Notes under the pieces: generated by a model | What the model was told of the DNA's origin: nothing | What the model saw: the letters and a program-made list of their open reading frames with translations, nothing else | The model's database searches: none | Assembly: GCF_010389155.1 (NCBI RefSeq) | Contig: NC_057763.1 | Coordinates: 10,168,649-10,232,648, forward strand | Length of the DNA stretch: 64,000 nt | DNA from: Erigeron canadensis | Taxonomy: Eukaryota; Streptophyta; Magnoliopsida; Asterales; Asteraceae | Direction of reading: 5' to 3' | Made by a program: the position numbers and the translations under genes | Shown here: positions 28,876 through 39,984 of the stretch, piece by piece | Layout: each line of letters opens with the position of its first letter | How positions within the stretch are numbered: position 1 is the stretch's first letter

Positions 28876-29440
28876 ATAATAATATAGTAAAATCCCATTC
28901 ATTTACAGTAAAACTTAATAAAATAAAAAATACATTAAAATTAATTAAAATTTTTTGTTTGTCTGACTTACATAATTAATATAAAAAAACAACTTTGTTG
29001 ACTTAATTTATGTAGACATTATTGTTGGGATTTTATTAACCAAAATGATGTTTATTCCATGAATAAACATAGTTCATTAATCAAGGGTTATGTTTCAAAA
29101 CCATTAATAAGTGCAGCGTTTAAATTGTAAATAATTAATAACGTTTAATTATTTAAAACAAATCATTGACTAGATTGATAAAATAACTAATTGGATAAAT
29201 ATTTGTTGTAATTATGAGAATATTTTAATATACTTATACGGTCGCATATCTATGAACCATTAAGGTTGCACACATAGAACGAGGAGGGCTTAATTGAACT
29301 TTGTATAAATAACAAGAAATCTCTAGAAAGGAAAATAACTAAAAGTTTCTAAAACTAGATTTGGAAATGAATCGCTGGTCAGAATCGCGAATCTAGTCAA
29401 AAACGGGATCGGACATCAAGCACCATGAGTCGACCCATGG
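28876..29440. other. Target-site flank of the Athila-type element, LTR-like
   Basis: From 29023 (TGTTGGGATTTTATTAACC) the DNA resembles the start of a plant LTR, and its continuation after the insertion (46289-46753, with a TATATAAAG box) resembles the rest of one. No matching target duplication was found, so this is only a possibility. Confidence 0.3.
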
Positions 29441-29445
29441 GGGTC
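29441..29445. other. Target-site duplication (left copy), GGGTC
   Basis: It is matched by GGGTC at 46284-46288 after the 3' LTR. It proves that 29446-46283 inserted as one unit. Confidence 0.95.
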
Positions 29446-29684
29446 TGATATGTCCATTTATATGCATATTTCCATATCGTTTCTAAGTCGTTTTAAGCTT
29501 AATTATGTGCAAATTATATGTATATTCGATGCTTTGATGGTATTGTTAGTGATTTCAGGCTTAGAATAGGTACATTGGCTAGAAATAGCATTTGGAAGGT
29601 TAAAAGATGCATTAGGATGATTCTTGGACGAGTACGAGTGAAGACGAGTTGAAAAATACAAATTTTGTAAAAACTAGAAGCTTG

Positions 29685-29858
29685 TGCGGCGCACACAAGT
29701 GACATGCGGCGCACAGAAAGGTGAGATTTTGGTCATGGAATTTGGAAAAAGTGCCCGTGCGGCGCACAGGAGAGTCGTGCGGCGCATAGCGGGCATGGAA
29801 AGTCTGAAATATGGAAATCTTTGGTTTTGTACGGCGCATGGATGATCTGTGCGGCGCA
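29685..29858 (+). promoter_or_regulatory. U3 array: three 73-bp units each with two TGCGGCGCA motifs
   Basis: Motifs start at 29685/29705, 29758/29778 and 29830/29850. Within a pair the spacing is exactly 20 bp; between pairs it is 73 and 72 bp. The array ends 37 bp before the TATA box. Position in U3 suggests an enhancer; no known factor is assigned. Minus-strand ORFs over it are an artefact of the repeat. Confidence 0.8.
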
Positions 29859-29894
29859 TAAAATAGGTTGGCTGAAGGGTTTTTGATTTTTCAC

Positions 29895-29900
29895 TATAAA
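29895..29900 (+). promoter_or_regulatory. LTR TATA box
   Basis: CACTATAAATACAAG context, identical in the 3' LTR (45233-45238). Confidence 0.8.
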
Positions 29901-30951
29901 TACAAGACCATAACCCTCCCATTCGATATACAATCACCTCTAGTCGATTTTAGGGTTCTTTGGGGCAATATTCAGCAGCTTTTTCGTCCATCAAGGTCTA
30001 AGGGTTGTTCGTGAGCTTCAAGGCATTAGGTTATCAATTTTTTTAGCGTTTACTTGTTTTCTACACATTGGTACAATATGTTCTCTTATACTTTTACTCT
30101 TTGTGCTTTGTTTATGATTATGAGTAGCTAAATAATTCGTCATCCACTGAGATGAAGTGATACATTGAATAATGGTTGCATAATCTTTTGAATTCAAGTT
30201 GATTTGATTTAACGTTGTGTCGTAATCTTAGCTTATTAATTCTTTGTTATTTAACTCTTAATTGCAGATAGTTTTTGCATGATCTTAGTGGTAACTAGGC
30301 TGTGTAAAAGTTATTTTGATTTCTTGGTTAGAAGCAATTTTTTTTATGACGGGTACGGTAGAAAGTAATTAATAGTTAATAAGAGTTAACGGGTTAATGG
30401 TTGGGTACAATCAATAGACACAATTGTTATCTAAATAACCAAAACAATTAGTTGACTAGGAAAGTTATGAAAGGCGTCTTGGGGTACCGGTCTTAGTAAT
30501 GGAACTAGTTAATTAAGGGAATTGAATAAAGTAACGAATTTGACGGGTACGGGGTGAGTCTTTGTTTAGTTCTCGGTTATTAATCAACATATTCGAATTG
30601 GTTCTTCATTTAAGTGCAACCTAAATAATGTGTGTCATGGAGTCGAAGTGGATGATCTTCTCATCCTATTTGATATAAAACAATTCTCTTTTCAATAAAT
30701 TCTTAGGAATTTCTAACTCTTTCAATAAACTAACTTTTAATATAAAATCAAGATGACGTGGTGCCTTTAAAAACCAAAATCTTTTTAACTACTTAAAACT
30801 CGCTAGCTCTTTGTAGTCTCCGTGGAACGAACCTTTACTTACTTTAATCTATATTGCATACGAACGGGTCCACTACCCGATTGTGTGTGGTATTCGATTT
30901 GGAGTATTTTTAAGGATTTTAATTTAACTAGATTTTCACACATCAAGTTTT

Positions 30952-30969
30952 TGGCACCGTTGCCGGGGA
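30952..30969 (+). other. Primer binding site, Athila (tRNA-Asp) type
   Basis: TGGCACCGTTGCCGGGGA lies 6 bp after the LTR end. The Athila consensus has G at the fifth base (TGGCGCC). Confidence 0.85.
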
Positions 30970-31156
30970 CCAATTAAAGAGCTTTAGTTTGAGATTTCGT
31001 AGTTGATCCTTTCTTGTACTCAACTGCAAGAAAGTTACTTGTTTTCTTAGGTTAATTTTCGATTTTTAGTTTTAATTTTCTGTTTTGTTTAGTTTGTGTA
31101 TCTTGGTGCGTTTTACGGTTTTCTTTGTTTGTGTTTTTAGGTTTGTTTCTTAGTTG

Positions 31157-33179
31157 ATGACCACAAGGGCTGCCGGTATACCACTAGTAAGTCCTCAATC
31201 TAATCCGGGAAAGACGAAGAGACGAGGAAAGAAACCTTCTAAAACCATTAACCTTTCATCTAGCAAAATAGATTCCTTAAACTTAAACGTTGAAGCTGAA
31301 AGATCCATCCATTCCACTCCACCGAAAACTTCACCTAAAAATTCACCAAATTCAACACCAAACTCCACTCCACCCTCTACACCTCCTACTACACCTAGAA
31401 ACATGGCCGAAGACATGGTTCATCCATTTGATAGGACTATTGGGGAGAGTACTCGAGTCATTTCACCTAATAGGGGCTCGGCTATTCGTCCTCCAACCAC
31501 CGCTCCAAATTTCAATGTCAAGGGTAATCACTTGTCTCGGTTGAGGAAAATCAGTTTGACGGGGTTGTTAAGTGGGATCCGTATGATCATGTTAAGCTTG
31601 AATTGTTTCCGTTGTCTCTCACGGGAGAGGCGGCGAATTGGTATAAGAATCTCGATGAAAACATGTTTGAGACATGGGAAGAGTTGAGGGAAGGATTCAT
31701 TGAGCAGTTCTTTCCGGCTCAATTGGTTGAAACAATGAAGTTGGAGATTCGGGCGTTTAAGCAACTTAGTGGTGAGGATTTGGTAGATGCTTGGAAAAGA
31801 TTGAAGGAATTGATGAGAAATTGTCCCGGGCATGGTATTAGATTGAATGAGCACATTCTTATTTTCTTCCAGGGTTTAGATAGCCGTACTCAAAGGGAAT
31901 TGGATTGGGCTTGTGGAGGTAACATTAATAATGTCACTTACAACGAAGCCTATAAGATTATGGAGGATATGGTTTGTACTAGTGTGATTCGAGAAGTGGG
32001 TAGGACTAAACCGGATCTTGTGAAAACGGGAAGAAGAAGTGTGGCTCGGGTTGATAGTGGGGGAAGTAATGATGTTGTGGCTGAAATTAAGGCTTTGGCA
32101 AGTCACATGGATAAGCAATTTGCAAGTATGGATGGTAGGTTCGGGTTGATTGAAAAGGATTTGAAGACGGCGGTTACGAGTTGTGATATTTGTGGTGATA
32201 AGCATTACACGGAAGATTGTGATAAAGCACCATGGAATGAAGAAGTTGATTATGTTCAAAATCAATATCAACCACCGTTTGCAAATCGAGGGCTATTTCA
32301 AAGGAATGGTGCTTATCAAAACCGGTACCAAGGTAATTCTAATTCTAATTTTAATTCTAATGGTGCAGGAAATTATAGGTCTACATTGGGAGCTTCATGG
32401 CAAGGAAGAAATCAAGGAGGTCCTTCGGTTCAACCGGGTGAAGTTGTTGATCCTAATGCCGAGCTTAGGGATCTTGTTAAGAAGTTTATGGTTGATCAAG
32501 ATAAGAAGAATGAGAACTACCGAACTGATATCACCGCTTTGAATGATAAGATGAATCAAAATATCTAAAGTCAACAAGCGGCGATCAAGGATTTAGGAGT
32601 TAGGCTTGATAGAATGGGTAATTCTAATCGTCAACAAGGATCTTTGCCAAGTAATACCCAACAAAATCCTAAGCCTTCTGGTTCAAATGATGGAGGTAAT
32701 AAGTATCAACACCCGAATGTTAGGAATGAGCATGTAAATACCATTACTACTCGGTCCGGTAAGGTAGTTAATTCTCCTATTTCTCCTCCTATTTCTAGTG
32801 CTACTAATGTTCCTACGCAGGTTGATAGTGAGGACGAAGAAGATGAACAAGTTGATGAAGAGATTGTAATGGAGCCGAACCAAGCCGTGAAACCACCGGC
32901 CGTTCCACTTACATCTACTACACCGGTAGCTAGACCGACGGTTGTTGAGCCTCAAGTCAAGCCATATAAGCCTAAAGTTCCTTTCCCTCAAAGATTGAAG
33001 AAGGATAAGCTCAAGGAACAATACGGTAAGTTTGTAGACATGATTAAATCGGTTTATATTAATGTGTCTTTGGTTGATTTGCTTTCAGGGATGCCGAATT
33101 ATGCCAAGTTCATCAAGGATCTTGTAACGGACAAAAGGAAGCTAAGGCTACTTTCCTCAATGCGGAGTGTTCGGCAATT
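31157..33179 (+). pseudogene. Athila-type gag (frameshifts and in-frame stop)
   Basis: ATG at 31157 opens a Pro/Ser/Thr-rich N-terminus. The frame shifts near 31545, just before the gag core (LTGEAANWYKNLDE, then WEELREGFIEQFFP at about 31670-31710). A zinc-knuckle-like CDICGDKHYTEDC is at about 32185-32225. A TAA at 32566-32568 breaks the frame where a glutamine codon would fit. The same frame resumes through the proline-rich linker (ITTRSGKVV) to VPFPQRLKK and DLVTDKRK near 33135, where a second frameshift leads into the protease. The product would form the particle core. It is inactive as it stands. Confidence 0.9.
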
Positions 33180-36100
33180 GTGCAAAATCAAATTCCTCCT
33201 AAGCTTGAAGACCCAGGGAGTTTCCTAATTACTTGTTCTTTTGATGCTAAGCTTACTTGTGATGCTTTGGCCGATATTGGTGCAAGCATTAATTTAATGC
33301 CTTTTTCAGCTTATAGGCGATTGTCTTTAGCGGCTCTTAAGCCAACTCGGATGAGCATTAGGCTCGCCGATCATTCATTTCAGTACCTTATGGGGATTGC
33401 TGAAAATTTGTGTGTTAAAGTAGGCCATATTGTCTTTTTGGCCGATTTTGTTATTCTTGAGATGGAAGAGGAGGCCAAGGTGCCTCTTATTTTAGGCCGA
33501 CCTTTCTTGTATACGGCCGATGCCATCATTCGTGTTAAGGATAAGATTATTTCATTGGGAATAGGAAATGATAGAATTTCGTTTTCAATTGATAAAGCTT
33601 TGCAACATCCTTATTCTACCGATGATTCATGTTTCAGGATTGATGTGATTGAAGAAGATGAAGCTTTGGAAATGGAATTGATGAACTTCTTGGACACAAA
33701 TGAAGGAGAAGCTTTGCTAGCTTGTAGTGAAGAGGAGCAAGTGATGGTTGCGAACATGGTAAGAGAGATTATGGAGTTGAGCACGGATGAGTCAACACCG
33801 GAAGATGAGACTTTTGAGGAGATTGAGAGGGATGGTTTGAAGTTTGAAACTTCGGTGAACAATCCACCAACCGATTTGGAACTCGAGCCACTTCCCGAGC
33901 ACTTGGAATATGCATTCCTCGAAGGTAAGTCACTTCTTTCCGTTGTCATATCATCATCACTTTCGGATGATGAAAAAGGTAAGTTAATGACTGTGTTGAA
34001 GGCTCATAAAAAATCCTTTGCTTGGCGTACAACTGACATACCCAGAATTAGCCCCGAATTTTGTAAACATATGATTAATTTGCATGAAAATTTCAAACCG
34101 AGTGTTCAAAGACAAAGGAGGCTAAATCCGAATATGAAAGATGTAGTTAAGAAAGAGATAATTAAACTTTTAGATGCTGGAATTATTTATCCTATCTCTG
34201 ACAGTCCATGGGTAAGTCCGGTCCATTGTGTACCGAAGAAGGGGGGAATGACCGTTGTCACTAATGAACGTAATGAACTTGTGCCTATTAGGACGGTTAC
34301 CCGGTGGCGGATGTGTATTGATTATAGGAAGTTAAATGATGCGACCCATAAAGACCATTTCCCTTTACCCTTCATTGATCAAATGCTCAAACGGTTAGCC
34401 GGAAATGAGTATTTTTGCTTTCTTGATGGTTTCTCCGGGTACTTTCAAATACCCATTGACACCAATGATCAAGAAAAGACGACCTTTACATGTCCTTTTG
34501 GCACGTATGCTTATCGTAGGATGCCATTTGGATTGTGTAATGCTCCTGCCACCTTCCAAAGGTGTATGATCGCGATATTCCAAGACATGTTGGAGATATC
34601 TATGGAGGTTTTCATGGATGACTTCTCGGTCTTTGGTGACTCTTTTGACAAGTGTCTTTCCAACTTGGATAAGATGCTTGAGCGATGTGAGCGGGCACAC
34701 CTTGTTCTTAATTGGGAAAAATGTCATTTTATGGTTAGAGTAGGCATTGTGTTAGGTCATAAGGTGTCTAGTGTAGGGATTGAGGTAGATAAGACTAAAA
34801 ATGATGTTATTGCTAAATTACCTCCACCGACTAATGTAAAGGGCGTTAGAAGTTTCTTAGGTCATGTCGGGTTCTACCGTAGGTTTATTAAAGATTTTTC
34901 TATGATAACCCGACCTATGAATCGTTTGCTTGAAAAAGATGTGCCTTTTGAGTTTAATTCGGATTGTTTGAAGGCATTTGTATTGTTAAAAGATTGTTTG
35001 ACTCACTCACCCATTATGGTTTCTCCTGATTGGTCTCAACCTTTTGAACTAATATGTGATGCGAGTGATTTTGCAGTTGGAGCTGTTTTAGGACAAGAAG
35101 AAGGTAATCATTTTCGTCCTATTTACTTTGTTAGCAAGACTCTTAATAGTGCTCAACAAAATTACACCACTACTGAGAAAGAGTTTCTTGCGGTTGTGTA
35201 TGCGTTTGATAAGTTTAGGTCATACTTGGTGCTTAGTAAGACCATTGTTTTTACCGATCATTCAGCCCTTAAGTACTTGTTTGCTAAACAAGATGCTAAA
35301 CCTCGTCTCATACGTTGGGTCTTGCTTTTGCAAGAGTTCGATATTGAGATAAAGGATAAGAAAGGGGCTGAAATTTAGCAGTCGATCATTTGAGTAGGTT
35401 AGAGGATCCTCACCGTGAGGAACCAAAGGGGGATGATATTGATGATGCATTCCCGAATGAGTCTTTGATGAGTATTGAATCTAATGTTCCATGGTATGCA
35501 GATTTTGCTAATTATCTTGTTGAGGGGGTACTTCCAAAAGGATGGACAAATCAACAAAGCAAAAAGTTCTTTTCCGATGTTAAGCATTATTATTGGGAAG
35601 AACCCTATTTGTTTCGTGTTTGTGCAGATGGAATGATTAGAAGATGTGTTGCGGGTGGAGAGACTCGTTTGATCATGGATGGATGTCACCGAGGGCCAAC
35701 CGGTGGTCATTATGGACCAACCGTTACTAGTAAGAAAGTGTTTGATGCAGGTTTTTATTGGCCAATAATTTTCAAGGAAGCTCAAACTTTGGTGGATACT
35801 TGTGATGCGTGTCAACGTCAAGGGAACATCACAAAGAGAGATGAGATGCCTCAAAACTTCATCCAGGTTTGCGAAGTTTTTGATGTTTGGGGTATTGATT
35901 TTTTGGGACCCTTTCCGCCTTCAAATAAGTGTCTTTACATTTTAGGGGCGGTTTTTATGTGTCTAAATGGGCCGAGGCTAAGGCCTTGCCAGCAAATGAT
36001 GCAAGGGTTGTGATAGATTTCTTGAAATAATTGTTTTGTCGTTTTGGTTGTCCTAAGGCCTTAATAAGTGATCGTGGAACTCATTTTGCGAATCACCAAC

Positions 36101-36780
36101 TTGCTAAGGTGTTGGAGAGATATGGTGTTCATCATCGTTTCTCTACTTCTTATCACCCGCAAATGAGTGGCCAAATAGAAAATACAAACAGGGCATTAAA
36201 ACGAATTTTAGAGAAAACCATAGGTGATAATCCTAAAAATTGGTCAAAGAAACTAGATGATGCATTATGGGCTTTTAGGACCGCATTCAAGACTCCACTT
36301 GGGACTACACCTTATCGGTTGTTGTATGGGAAAACATGTCATTTACCTTTAGAAATAGAGCATAAAGCTTATTGGTCTCTTATGAATTGTAATATGGATT
36401 TAATTAAAAGTGGTGAATTAAGAATGTTACAATTGAATGAGTTAGATGAGTTAAGATTGCATGCTTATGAAAATTCGAAGCTTTATAAAGAAAGGACAAA
36501 GGTTTGGCATGATCGTAGGTTGAGAAAGAAAGATTTCAAGGCAGGTGATAAAGTTTTGTTGTTCATTTCAAAGTTTAAATTGAAATAACCTAAATTGACT
36601 TCAAGATGGATGGGACCCTATGTCATTAAACATATTTATCCTTCGGGGTATGTGGATTTGTATAAGGGGAATGGGGAAACATTTATTGTCAATGGCCATA
36701 GGTTGAAGATTTTTAATGAAGAAACTTGTGATGAGGGAGTTGAGGTGGATCAACTCTCATTTTATGAAATTGATAAGTAA
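33180..36780 (+). pseudogene. Athila-type pol: protease, reverse transcriptase, RNase H, integrase
   Basis: Frame 33180-35378 holds the protease (ALADIGASINLMP), RT (RMCIDYRKLN; FMDD catalytic box at 34611-34622) and RNase H (LICDASDFAVGAVLG, TDHSALKYL). A frameshift near 35375 leads to 35390-36013, with the integrase zinc domain (CHRGPTGGH...CDACQRQG) and first catalytic Asp (GIDFLGPF). A frameshift near 35945 and a TAA at 36028 follow. Then 36031-36588 carries the second Asp (SDRGTHF) and the Glu (SGQIENTNRA). A stop at 36586 is followed by the integrase C-terminus (SRWMGPYVIKHIYPSG) ending at 36780. Catalytic residues all survive, but the polyprotein is broken at four or more points. Confidence 0.95.
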
Positions 36781-37070
36781 TTGGGGATGTGAGTCTAGCT
36801 AACGACTCCTTAATAAATTAAGCGCTTCTCGGGAGGCAACCCGTGTGTTTTAATTTTAGTTTATTTCATTTTTCATTCTTTATATTGAAAAACCCAAAAA
36901 CATTTGAAAAATCAAAAAAACCAAAAAGATTTTTGTTTTGTTAGATTAGTTATGTTTATTTTTCGTTTTTATAGCTTTTTGTTGAGATGTGCAGGTCCCG
37001 AAGTGTCCAGAGGTGTTACGGTAAGTCAAAACGAGCCAAGGTAAGTTTTTAGTTTCGAAAAAAGGTTCTG

Positions 37071-37246
37071 TGCGCTGCATGGTTTGGTTGTGTGCCGCAC
37101 AGAATGGAACCAAAACTCACAGAAAATTTTGAAAAAGTGTCCATGCGCCGCACGTATTGGTTATGCGCCGCATAACGGGTCAAATTTTGTAAAGAGAGTT
37201 CTGAAAATCAGTTTTATGGGCCGCATGGTTCTTTCTGCGCGCCGCA
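37071..37246 (+). promoter_or_regulatory. Internal array: three 73-bp units matching the LTR enhancer array
   Basis: Paired motifs start at 37071/37091, 37144/37164 and 37217/37238 (TGCGCCGCA and close variants). Pair spacing is 20-21 bp and unit spacing is 73 bp. Flanks match the LTR array in the same orientation (AAAAAGTGYCC before unit 2, TARCGGG after it). The central base of the motif is C here and G in the LTR. It lies between pol and the env-position gene. Confidence 0.75.
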
Positions 37247-37280
37247 CAGGAGGCCTTGACTTGCGTTGACCCGATTGTTT

Positions 37281-37288
37281 TATTTAAA
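37281..37288 (+). promoter_or_regulatory. Candidate internal TATA box for the third ORF
   Basis: TATTTAAA begins 35 bp after the internal array; the LTR TATA begins 37 bp after its array. It is about 200 bp before the predicted leader ATG at 37488. AT-rich DNA makes chance matches common, so this rests on the matched geometry. Confidence 0.45.
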
Positions 37289-37487
37289 ATTTGATGATAG
37301 ATTGTGTTTGGGTAGATGGGGGCCCATGAAAATCTTAGTTTTTCTTTTGTTGGACTCCTGGAACGACTAAACACACACACAAGCAAACATTCATAACTTT
37401 TAAGAGTTCTTTGTTTTCTCTCAAAATCAAAACCGACCACCATCTTTTTAATTCGAATTTCCTTCATATTTTTCTTGTTTATTCATC

Positions 37488-39984
37488 ATGGTTCGCACAT
37501 CCAGGGTATGTCTTTCTCCCTCTATCTATTTCTATTTGATTCTTGCATTATGGGAGGAGGTAGGTCCGAAATTTTTAAAGTTTTTTCAAATTAATTTCAA
37601 TTGAAACAAAATTACTTGATTCTTTGTTATGGGTTATGTTTTAAATAATGAATGCAACTGATTTTAACAAGTAATTTGTGTTTAATTTGAAATTTTCGGA
37701 TCTAGGGTTCATATGAAATTCGAAAAAGTTTGGGGCTTTTGCTTTTAAATAATGAATGGTTTGAATATGCTTTAATTGATTGTATCTAGTTTCAATTTGA
37801 TTTAATTGCATGATTTGGATTCGAATTTAGAACTAGGGTTCTTGAGTATGAATTAAGTTTGGGGGAAATTGATGTATGATAATGTTTAAGGTTTGGGTAT
37901 GCTTAATTTGTCGTTAATTTGTGAAAAACATCATTGTTTGGGTTTGATTGAATCAAAATTGGTTTGAAAAGGATGAGTTAACTTTGTTGACCTGTCATGT
38001 TCTTGAAGATGATTGAATAGTGTTTGAATTTAGGTGGGAAGTGATTTAAGTGGATAAAAATGCAAGAAAAATAAAAAATTTTCTGGAAAATGGTTCTGTA
38101 CGCCGCACAATTTGGCTGTGCGCCGCATATCAGGCTTAAATTGCTACTGGAATCGTTTGAAATAGGTTCTGTGCGCCGCATAAATCATTTGTGCGCCGCA
38201 CAGACTGTCTGTTGTTGAAATTTTCAATTTTTTGTGATTATTTTGGTTTGATTATGGTATGTTTGAAGTTCTACTGTGATTATATGAATGTTTTGTGTGT
38301 TTTGTAGAGAGGGAAATCAATAGCTTCTTCATCAAGTGCCCCGATATTTGTTCTGGGAATTGTTGAAGGAAACGATTACACGAACCTGGAGCCTAGCGAC
38401 CCATTCACCTATAGGGATATGCCATTGGATTCTAGGGCAGAAAATCTTCCGGCCGACACTCATATTTGGTTAACGTTTCCAGGTTCGGAGGGACGAGAAC
38501 GAATCCATTTTCTAAACAAGTTTCTAAACAAGTTTCAAGAATCCATTGTTAATTGGAGAGATTTTGAAACTTTGGGGATTGCTACTGAATTGAGAGGGAT
38601 GATGCAAACTAAGTTTAGGAACTCCAATGGTCAAATTAAAACATATAGGATGTGGGAGGAAGCTTTTGATTGTGATTATTCGTCGGTTAGGGAGTGGTCC
38701 TTGGAGTTTTTGAGCACAATTCGAGTGGACACTAGATTGAATGGGAATGAGTTTTATACGAAGAAGGTGATTCATTTTTGGGCTGGTGGGATACAGAGGC
38801 ATTGTTCTGTGCCAGAGTTTGCCTATTTGACAGGGATGTTAGGAGATAGATCTTTGGGTGATATTGATGGTTATGACTTCCTACTTAATGGAGTTTTTGA
38901 TAAGGGGACTTCTGGTTTTAATGATGATCAAGATGTTAATGGTTATTGGAGAGAGATTGGAGGGTCGGGAGATGTTAAGTCATCTTCCAGTCGGCATACA
39001 GAGATCGAGGATCCATTGATGCGTGTTGTGCATAAGTTGATCACGCATTGTTTTCTGCAGAAGGGTGACCATGCTTATAAGGTCACACTTCAAGATTTTT
39101 GGTTTATGAGATTGTTTAAAGAGGGAAGAGATTCTAGGTATGCTTGTGCTCCATATGTTTTGGCTCGATACATGGCGACCCACCGAGATCCCGAGCTTTT
39201 CTGCGGGAATTATATATCTTTGATTTTTGGGCAGTTGAATGTGGATGGGATGAGGCCTAGTAGGGGGCTTAATAGGATACCTTGTTTGTCGTTTGGCTTG
39301 GATGATTTGAGGAGGACTGGTTTGGTTGTCACAGTTAATAACCATGATACTTTCATTGGTAGTATTGAGGGGGATCAAAGACCGGATTGGAGGAGATGTA
39401 GGGAGGATGGTACTAGTGAGCCTAGGTTCACGGGTGGTGCATCTTCTTCATCTGCTTTTGACTTCTCTTCTTTGCAGGGTCATCTTTTCAGTATGCAGGG
39501 ATCTATGGATTTGATACTTGATCAGACTCGCTCGATGTCGGGTATGTTACATCGAGTAGTGGACCAGCAGGAGCATTATCGTCCACTTTGGGAGAGACAG
39601 ATGGAGGAATATCACAGGCAGCAGAATGAGTCTCTTCCCGAGTCTGAGCGTACTGAGTTTGTTGGCTATACTCCTCCAGCGATCACGCCCCCTAGCGAGC
39701 GTGCTTTTGATTTCTTTTTCCCTCAGCAGGGATACCAGCAGGAGCAGTATCGCTTCCAGCCTCCCCTATTTGACCCTACATCTCAGTCCTCGGGTTTTGG
39801 TTTGTACACCGGTGCTCCTCGATATGGAGGAGATTTCTTTAGTTATTCCACACCGGCGGGAGACGAGGCTATAGGTCATACGAGTATGGGTACTCCTCAT
39901 GTTGCTCCGGGTGATGATTGGTTTGCTGCTGAGTGTAATCCTGATGGTGCTGATAGTGTTCCCTCTGTGTTCCCTTCTCCATGA
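37488..39984 (+). CDS. Athila env-position ORF (third ORF), predicted spliced
   Basis: A long open frame runs from before 38419 to 39984 without lesions. Its frame stays open back to an acceptor TTTTGTAG| at 38307. A short leader exon (37488-37505, MVRTSR) ends AGG|GTATGT, so an 802-bp intron (37506-38307) gives a product of 564 aa. The protein opens basic and Ser-rich, has a globular core (FLNKFQESIVNWRDF to about CLSFGLDDLRR) and a Gln/Ser/Pro-rich tail. I see no signal peptide or membrane span in it, so calling it an envelope is not supported; it resembles the Athila ORF1/third-ORF family, whose role is unknown. Being intact while gag and pol are broken is notable. Without splicing, translation could start at ATG 38419 (521 aa). 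Confidence 0.75.
38099..38200 (+). promoter_or_regulatory. Two further 73-bp motif units within the predicted intron
   Basis: TACGCCGCA/TGCGCCGCA start at 38099/38119, and TGCGCCGCA twice at 38172/38192. Pair spacing is 20 bp and unit spacing 73 bp, as in the other arrays. Each unit is preceded by GGTTCTG, as at 37064. Confidence 0.7.

Larger units (their letters stand above)
29446..30945 (+). repeat. 5' LTR of the Athila-type element
   Basis: 1500 bp, TGATATGTCC...CACACATCA. It contains the 73-bp motif array (29685-29858) and a TATA box (TATAAA, 29895-29900). The transcript start is probably about 30 bp further on. Confidence 0.95.

Noticed and set aside
29514..29937. Overlapping minus-strand ORFs with repeated RRT/CAAQ/APH words (also at 44841-45275)
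   Set aside because: They are read-outs of the GC-rich 73-bp LTR array in several frames, with no protein family features.
37071..38200. CRISPR-like regular repeats
   Set aside because: Units are diverged, the conserved part is 9 bp, and the setting is a plant retroelement; no CRISPR array is plausible.
38419..39984. Calling the third ORF a true envelope protein
   Set aside because: I see no signal peptide, membrane span or fusion-like segment; only the position matches.
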